From: CAIXQW01 sp046049675
GTDB lineage: Bacteria; Bacteroidota; Bacteroidia; Chitinophagales; Chitinophagaceae
Reading direction: 5' to 3'
NCBI GenBank assembly: GCA_046049675.1
Contig: JBJORA010000110.1
Coordinates: 1-19,965 of the forward strand
Length of the DNA stretch: 19,965 bases
This document shows, in pieces, positions 14,928 through 19,965 of the stretch. Numbering within the stretch: the first letter of the stretch is position 1; each line of letters starts with the position of its first letter. The translations under genes and the position numbers were made by a program. Below the pieces are notes generated by a model, which searched no databases, was not told where the DNA came from, and saw only the letters and a program-made list of their open reading frames with translations.

Positions 14928-15194
14928 TGCTGAGTCTGCACTAAAACTTCCAGCCGCCCAGTTTGTTGTTGAAAACTTGCAGCTGTACGTTGTGATTGCT
15001 AAGATGGCACAACAAAAGAGGATACTATAGACACTCCGGAGTTTGATACGGGCAAAAGTAAACCATAATTTAGGTAGTATAAATGTATCCCCGAACTCAA
15101 AAAAAGGCCTTTCGTGCTCAAAGTTGGTTGAAAATGATGGTCATAGTAGTATTTATTACAATATTTGCGTTGGGTATTTTTAAAATTATATTTT
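14928..15194. promoter_or_regulatory. Divergent intergenic region between kinase operon and giant secreted-protein gene
   Basis: This region must hold promoters for both directions. Rightward, AATATTTG (15160-15167) is a one-mismatch -7 candidate 27 bp before ATG 15195, without a good -33 element. Leftward, TACTTTTG is listed separately. The part from 14928 to about 15047 probably encodes the kinase signal peptide. A short minus-strand frame at 14999-15241 is not convincing as a gene. Confidence 0.45.
15053..15060 (-). promoter_or_regulatory. Candidate -7 promoter element of the kinase/regulator operon
   Basis: On the minus strand TACTTTTG matches TAnnTTTG exactly. It lies 6 bp before the ATC at 15047, so transcription would start at or just after that codon. 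No clear -33 TTG was found at the usual spacing. The call rests on one element and on position upstream of the kinase. Confidence 0.4.
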
Positions 15195-18100
15195 ATGCGC
15201 GGATTTTTACAAACATTACAAATCATCCTTTTTTTAACCATTGCAAGCTTTGCGGCTAAGGGGCAAAATATGGTAACGGCATTTGCCTCTAACGATACTA
15301 TATGTCCAGGTGGTTCAGTTACATTAACATTTACGGCAAACTTTACACCAATATTTCAATATTGGACTGGTACTGGAATCAGTCCCTCTTCTACTAACGC
15401 TTCAGAAACTGTTGTGCTAAATACACCAGGTGTGTATACCTACACCATTTATGCAAAAGATATTGACGATAATTCTGCCACAAATACCATAAGCATTTAT
15501 GTGATATCAGACAGTACCACAATTACAGAAAACATTTGCAGCGGCAGCACCTACGCCTTTAATGGGCAAAATTTAAGCGCTTCTGGCACCTACTACGATA
15601 CTTTAATTAATACCTTGGGGTGTGATAGCATTGTAACCTTAAACCTCACCGTTAATAACCTACCTGCAATGCCAAGCGTTGTAGCAAGCGCCAGCACAAT
15701 TTGCCAGGGTGATACAGCTTTATTGAAACTACAATCTACCGCTCCATATTGTTTATGGTCGCCTGACCCCACATATGGCGATTTTGTAGCCAATGTTACT
15801 TTAGGTAGTATTAATAATACAACTACATATCCATCAGCCGGAGGCTATACACTTTTTTCACCATCACCTACCACTACTACAACACTTACTGCTACCAGTA
15901 CTTATACAATTAGTATGAAAGCTGGTACATTCTTCAATAATTGTATTGCTGCATGGATAGATTTTGATAAGGATGGTGTCTTTGCAAGTAGCGAAAAAAT
16001 TGCGCAGAGCGGGTATTTACCTCCAAATGGCATTTATACTGTTACATTTACTGTGCCTTCGGGTGCTATAAACGGCAATACAAGAATGAGGGTGGCTGAA
16101 GAGTATGGTAACCTAAACGTATCTCCATGTACTAATCTATATAATCCACCATCTGGGCTAGGAGAAGTGGAAGATTACACAGTTACAATGGCTGGAGGTG
16201 TAACCCCAATAACATTTGCATGGACACCTAGCACAAGCATAACAACACCAAGTGCAGACTCTACATATGCATTTCCAACTGCAAATACCACGTATACGGT
16301 AACAGGTACCGATTTAAATGGTTGTACTAATACAGCAACTGTAAACATTACTGTTAACATGCCAAGCGGTTCTACAATGGCAGATACTATTTGTAGTGGT
16401 AATCTGTATGCATTTGGTGGCCAAAGCATTACCGCTACTGGTACCTACTACGACACCCTAGTAAATGCAGTAGGTTGCGATAGCATTATTACACTAAACC
16501 TTTATGCCAAACCAATAAGCAACTACACCTATGCAGATACAATTTGCGCTGGCACGCCATATACCTTTAACGGGCAAAGCTTAACAACAACAGGTGCTTA
16601 CTACGATACTTTAGTAAATGCTGTTGGTTGCGATAGTTTTATAACCTTAAACCTTACTGTTAATAGCCTACCTGCAATGCCAAGTGTATGGGCAAGCGCA
16701 AGTACTATTTGCCAAGGAGATAGTACCTTGTTGAAAGCACAGCCGCAAACTGGTGCGGTATCATATTGTTTATTATCGCCTTACGCTCAAGATGGTGACT
16801 ATGTAGCCAATGTAACTTTAGGTAGTATTAATAATACAACTACATACCCTGCCTCTGGTGGTTATACACTTTTTGCGCCAACAGCTACCACTTCTACAAC
16901 ACTTACTGCTAGTAATACCTACACAATTAGTTTAGAAGTTGGCACTATCCCTAGTGATAATTACATTGCTGCATGGATAGATTTCAATAAAAATGGTGTA
17001 TTTGAACCAAGCGAAAAAATTGCGCAAAGTGGGGGTTTGGGTGCCAATGGCATTTACACTGTTGCATTTACTGTGCCTTCAGGTGCTATAAATGGCAATA
17101 CAAGAATGAGGGTAGTAGACGAGTATTTTTTCCCAAACATATCACCATGTGTCACCTTTTATGGGGTAGGCGAAGTAGAAGATTACATAGTTACAATTAC
17201 TGGCGGTGTAAGCCCAATAACATTTACATGGACACCTAGCACAAGCGTAACTACGCCAGGTGCAGACTCTACATTTGCATTTCCAACTTCAAATACCACT
17301 TATACAGTAACAGGTACCGATTTAAATGGGTGTACGAATACAGCAACTGTTAGTGTTATTGTGCGAGAATTGCCAAATATTACTGCCACCGCTTCTAGCA
17401 ATACACTTTGCCAAGGTGCAAGTATAAACTTAATGGCCACATCTAGTACACAAGGTTTTGTTGCGCCATTTGACCCTACTAATGGCACATTTGAAACGTT
17501 TGGCAGTTTTACCACAGGCGGTTTTAATACCAGCAATGTGCCGAATAGTATTAGCATGACTTCTAGTAATAATCTTTCATTTGCTACAGGCATTAATTAT
17601 TGGGTATTAGATACCATTACCCAAGCAGGTACAATTACATTTGATTGGAATTATGCTACTACTGATGCACTAAACCTAGATTACGCCGTATATACCATAA
17701 ATGGCGGCCTACCTAATACTTTAAGTAGCTTTAGTACAAGTGGTGCAAATACGCAATCAGGTACACAAACAATCAGCTTAAATGCTGGCGACCAAATCAA
17801 ACTCGGCATATATACAGACGATAATAGTGGTGGGCCATGCACAGTGGTAATTTCTAACTTTAGTTTTACGCCTACGATGCCGCTTACTTATGTATGGAGT
17901 GGCAATGATTTAACTAATACTAGTAATGATACGGCCACAGCAATACTAAATACAGCAGGCCTGCAAACTTTTACAGTTACAGCTACAGATATAAATGCTT
18001 GTACCAATACTGCCGTGGTTGATGTACTCGTAAATACAAGTAGTAATTACACCTATGCAGATACTATTTGTGCTGGCACACCGTATACTTTTAACGGGCA

Positions 18101-19965
18101 AAGCTTAACAGCATCTGGCGTTTACTACGATACCGTAGTAAACGCAGGAGGTTGCGATAGTTTTGTTACCTTAAACTTATTTGTAGGACCAGTACCAATT
18201 ATTGCAACAACAGTTTCTAATGATAGTGTTTGCCAAGGGAGTGCTGTAGCTTTGATGGCGAGCAATACAAATAGTTATGCCGATACAGGATTTGTTGGGC
18301 CATTTGCTCCAAGCAGTTTGACCCTAACACTAGGAGACACGCTTTCAGTAGGAGGATATCAATTTCTAAATAATGAGCTAGTTATGTATCCTAGTTTTGC
18401 TACAACGTACCCTATTGTTACCATGACTATCACTGACTATCTCTCTACTGATACCTTCACGGAGGCAGGCACAGTTACTTTCCTTTGGAACTGGGCAAAT
18501 AATTCAGGTATCGACCCAGCGTTTGTTAATGTGCGATATAGAGTAAATAATGGCCCATCTAACTTGTTCGCAGGGTTTACTTTTTCACAAACCTGTTGTC
18601 AAAACGGGTATCAGGCTATTACTGTAAATGCAGGAGATGTAATCATATTTGAACTACACACAGCTTACAATGAAGAGTATACGGCACTTATGTACCTTAA
18701 GAATGTTAGCTTTACGCCTACTACGGCTCCAATAGTAAACTATGTATGGACTGGCAGTGCCCTTAGCAATGCCAACAGCGATAGCGCAATTGCCGTGCTC
18801 AACTTGTCGGGTAATCAAACTTATACAGTAACAGGCACAGATGTATATGGATGCTCTGGCACTGCAACTGCAACTGTCTACGCAAAACCTTTTTCATCAC
18901 TACTCGCGGCTGCAACATCTAGCCAAACACAAACACAAGCAGATGGTACACAAATTACTTATACGAATAACGATTGTGATGTGATTGCAGGCGTAGCAGA
19001 TGCAGTATCTGGTAATTTATTAGGTAACACAATTTCTACCGTTACAATAGATGCTACAGCGCAAACACATAATAGTCAGCCATACTGTCGCCGTCACTAC
19101 GATATTACACCTGCCAACCAAGGTGCAGCAGTTGTAACACTATACGCAACCCAAGCCGACTTTGACGATTATAATGCAACAGCACTAGCCAATGGCTGGC
19201 CTCCAATGCCAGTTGATGCACTTGACACAAACGGCTTTATACCTAATGTGCGTGTTACACAAGTACATGGTACTGGTGGCTTAGGCACGGGCGTATCAGA
19301 ATTGATTACACCTACAAGTGTAGTATGGGATGCTGCCTTAACAGCTTGGCAAATTACATTCCCAGTAGATAGCTTTAGTGGTTTTTATATTCATACAGGT
19401 GCTGCGGCTCCGCTTGCTATTAACTTGCTCAACTTTAGCGGCGAGGTAAAAGATGCCTCTGACGTTTTGTATTGGACTACAAGTAGCGAAATCAATAGCG
19501 ACTATTTTGAACTACAGTATAGCACAGATGCTAAAAACTTTAGCACCATTGCTAGCATAGATACTAAAGCACCTAATGGCAATAGCGCTACTGCTTTAGA
19601 CTATACCTATACCAATGCTTACATTGTAGCTGGCTACAATTACTACAAACTCAAATCGGTAGACAAGAGTGGTAAGGCGCAGTACTCAAATACAATTAAG
19701 CTTCATCACCAAGCGATAGATGCAGCAGTAAGCGTAGTGCCAAATCCGTTTACAAATAATATCAACGTAGTTGTGGATGCCACAGCAGATGATAATGTAA
19801 GCATTAGCATTCACGATGCATCTGGTAGAATCGTATATACAAGTAAGGCTGCTGTAAAAGCGGGTAAAAACGAACTTAGTATTACTACCAGCGATTGGGC
19901 AAGTGGCATCTACTTTGTGAATGTAAAACAAGGGCAATATTCTGTAAATACAATCAAGGTTACCA
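15195..19965 (+). CDS. Giant secreted modular protein with GEVED repeats and T9SS sorting domain (3' end just outside window)
   Basis: ATG 15195 opens 1590 codons with no stop up to the right edge. Residues 1-24 are a signal peptide (LQIILFLTIASFAAKGQ). Four related modules of about 42 residues (pattern ADTIC-G--Y-FNGQSL then YYDTLVNA-GCDS then TLNL) lie near residues 112-153, 396-437, 447-490 and 954-998. Two GEVED domains lie near 182-333 and 521-669 (AAWIDFDKDGVF, TRMRV, GEVEDY). Two jelly-roll-like domains, possibly MAM or cleaved-adhesin type, lie near 754-894 (GFVAPFDPTNGTFETFG) and 1031-1176 (GFVGPFAPSS). An FnIII-like segment (INSDYFELQYSTDAKNFSTI) comes before residue 1500. Residues about 1514-1590 are a T9SS type A domain (VVPNPFTNNINV, ASGIYFVNVKQG), so the stop should be only a few codons beyond the edge. 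It is probably a surface adhesin; no catalytic motif is visible. It is divergent from the kinase operon. Confidence 0.92.
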   Translation, partial: MRGFLQTLQIILFLTIASFAAKGQNMVTAFASNDTICPGGSVTLTFTANFTPIFQYWTGTGISPSSTNASETVVLNTPGVYTYTIYAKDIDDNSATNTISIYVISDSTTITENICSGSTYAFNGQNLSASGTYYDTLINTLGCDSIVTLNLTVNNLPAMPSVVASASTICQGDTALLKLQSTAPYCLWSPDPTYGDFVANVTLGSINNTTTYPSAGGYTLFSPSPTTTTTLTATSTYTISMKAGTFFNNCIAAWIDFDKDGVFASSEKIAQSGYLPPNGIYTVTFTVPSGAINGNTRMRVAEEYGNLNVSPCTNLYNPPSGLGEVEDYTVTMAGGVTPITFAWTPSTSITTPSADSTYAFPTANTTYTVTGTDLNGCTNTATVNITVNMPSGSTMADTICSGNLYAFGGQSITATGTYYDTLVNAVGCDSIITLNLYAKPISNYTYADTICAGTPYTFNGQSLTTTGAYYDTLVNAVGCDSFITLNLTVNSLPAMPSVWASASTICQGDSTLLKAQPQTGAVSYCLLSPYAQDGDYVANVTLGSINNTTTYPASGGYTLFAPTATTSTTLTASNTYTISLEVGTIPSDNYIAAWIDFNKNGVFEPSEKIAQSGGLGANGIYTVAFTVPSGAINGNTRMRVVDEYFFPNISPCVTFYGVGEVEDYIVTITGGVSPITFTWTPSTSVTTPGADSTFAFPTSNTTYTVTGTDLNGCTNTATVSVIVRELPNITATASSNTLCQGASINLMATSSTQGFVAPFDPTNGTFETFGSFTTGGFNTSNVPNSISMTSSNNLSFATGINYWVLDTITQAGTITFDWNYATTDALNLDYAVYTINGGLPNTLSSFSTSGANTQSGTQTISLNAGDQIKLGIYTDDNSGGPCTVVISNFSFTPTMPLTYVWSGNDLTNTSNDTATAILNTAGLQTFTVTATDINACTNTAVVDVLVNTSSNYTYADTICAGTPYTFNGQSLTASGVYYDTVVNAGGCDSFVTLNLFVGPVPIIATTVSNDSVCQGSAVALMASNTNSYADTGFVGPFAPSSLTLTLGDTLSVGGYQFLNNELVMYPSFATTYPIVTMTITDYLSTDTFTEAGTVTFLWNWANNSGIDPAFVNVRYRVNNGPSNLFAGFTFSQTCCQNGYQAITVNAGDVIIFELHTAYNEEYTALMYLKNVSFTPTTAPIVNYVWTGSALSNANSDSAIAVLNLSGNQTYTVTGTDVYGCSGTATATVYAKPFSSLLAAATSSQTQTQADGTQITYTNNDCDVIAGVADAVSGNLLGNTISTVTIDATAQTHNSQPYCRRHYDITPANQGAAVVTLYATQADFDDYNATALANGWPPMPVDALDTNGFIPNVRVTQVHGTGGLGTGVSELITPTSVVWDAALTAWQITFPVDSFSGFYIHTGAAAPLAINLLNFSGEVKDASDVLYWTTSSEINSDYFELQYSTDAKNFSTIASIDTKAPNGNSATALDYTYTNAYIVAGYNYYKLKSVDKSGKAQYSNTIKLHHQAIDAAVSVVPNPFTNNINVVVDATADDNVSISIHDASGRIVYTSKAAVKAGKNELSITTSDWASGIYFVNVKQGQYSVNTIKVT
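15530..16537 (+). repeat. Intragenic tandem duplication, unit 1 (1008 bp)
   Basis: Shared landmarks such as CCTGCAATGCCAAG (15663 and 16671), GGGCAAA (15564 and 16572) and AACAGGTACCGATTTAAATG (16301 and 17309) all recur at an offset of exactly 1008 bp. The unit encodes one short GCDS module, an Ig-like linker, a GEVED domain, another Ig-like segment and a second short module. Confidence 0.8.
16538..17358 (+). repeat. Intragenic tandem duplication, unit 2 (partial)
   Basis: This is the second copy of the 15530-16350 part, encoding module 3, GEVED domain 2 and the following Ig-like segment. The match fades after GGTACCGATTTAAATGG and ACAGCAACTGT, where the protein turns into a different domain. 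The second short module of unit 1 has no counterpart at the matching place. Confidence 0.75.

Noticed and set aside
14999..15241. Minus-strand frame with several Cys and Lys residues near its start, resembling a small zinc-ribbon protein
   Set aside because: It overlaps the divergent promoter region and the start of the giant secreted-protein gene. The Cys residues (CNVC near the start) are not followed by a second pair, and the tail is the out-of-frame kinase leader.
15530..18186. Regularly spaced repeats that might suggest a CRISPR array
   Set aside because: The repeats are long, in frame, unequally spaced and encode protein modules. There are no short identical repeats with unique spacers and no cas genes.

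Overview
The window looks like a chromosome segment of an AT-rich Bacteroidota bacterium, probably of the Chitinophagales/Chitinophagaceae type. This is inferred from TonB-dependent outer-membrane receptors, large secreted proteins ending in type IX secretion (T9SS) sorting domains, GEVED and Ig-like modules, LytTR response regulators, promoters with the Bacteroidota -7 element TAnnTTTG, and a tmRNA tag related to those of the phylum. No database search was possible.

Layout: (1) 1-1346, minus strand: N-terminal part of an outer-membrane TonB-dependent receptor that runs off the left edge. (2) 1511-3204, plus strand: a 105-residue protein of unknown function and a membrane protein that fuses a MauE/DoxX-like domain to a thioredoxin-like domain. 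(3) 3235-5398: a cobalamin riboswitch followed by a BtuB-like TonB-dependent receptor. (4) 5423-6345: the tmRNA gene (ssrA) with its promoter, then a four-helix-bundle (23S rRNA intervening-sequence-protein type) gene lying between two 34-nt direct repeats, the first of which starts at the very 3' end of the tmRNA. (5) 6565-7779: a small T9SS-secreted protein and a downstream terminator. (6) 7940-15194: a LytTR response-regulator remnant on the minus strand, a 1292-residue T9SS-secreted multidomain protein on the plus strand, then an intact LytTR response regulator and its TPR/HisKA_2 histidine kinase on the minus strand. (7) 15195-19965: a giant secreted, modular T9SS cargo protein, at least 1590 residues, cut by the right edge.

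How parts may work together: the riboswitch should lower BtuB-like receptor expression when cobalamin is plentiful. The kinase and regulator overlap by 11 bp and form one operon, divergent from the giant secreted protein. The truncated regulator copy has the same position relative to the 8715 gene. This suggests that a unit made of a LytTR two-component system divergent from a secreted adhesin was duplicated and that the first copy has decayed. The remnant is mosaic: half is identical to the intact copy and half is about 86% identical, which looks like gene conversion.

The points I find most worth checking are this duplicated signalling/adhesin unit, the four-helix-bundle gene flanked by repeats at the end of ssrA, and two genes whose N-terminal coding sequence extends upstream of any ATG, GTG or TTG codon.
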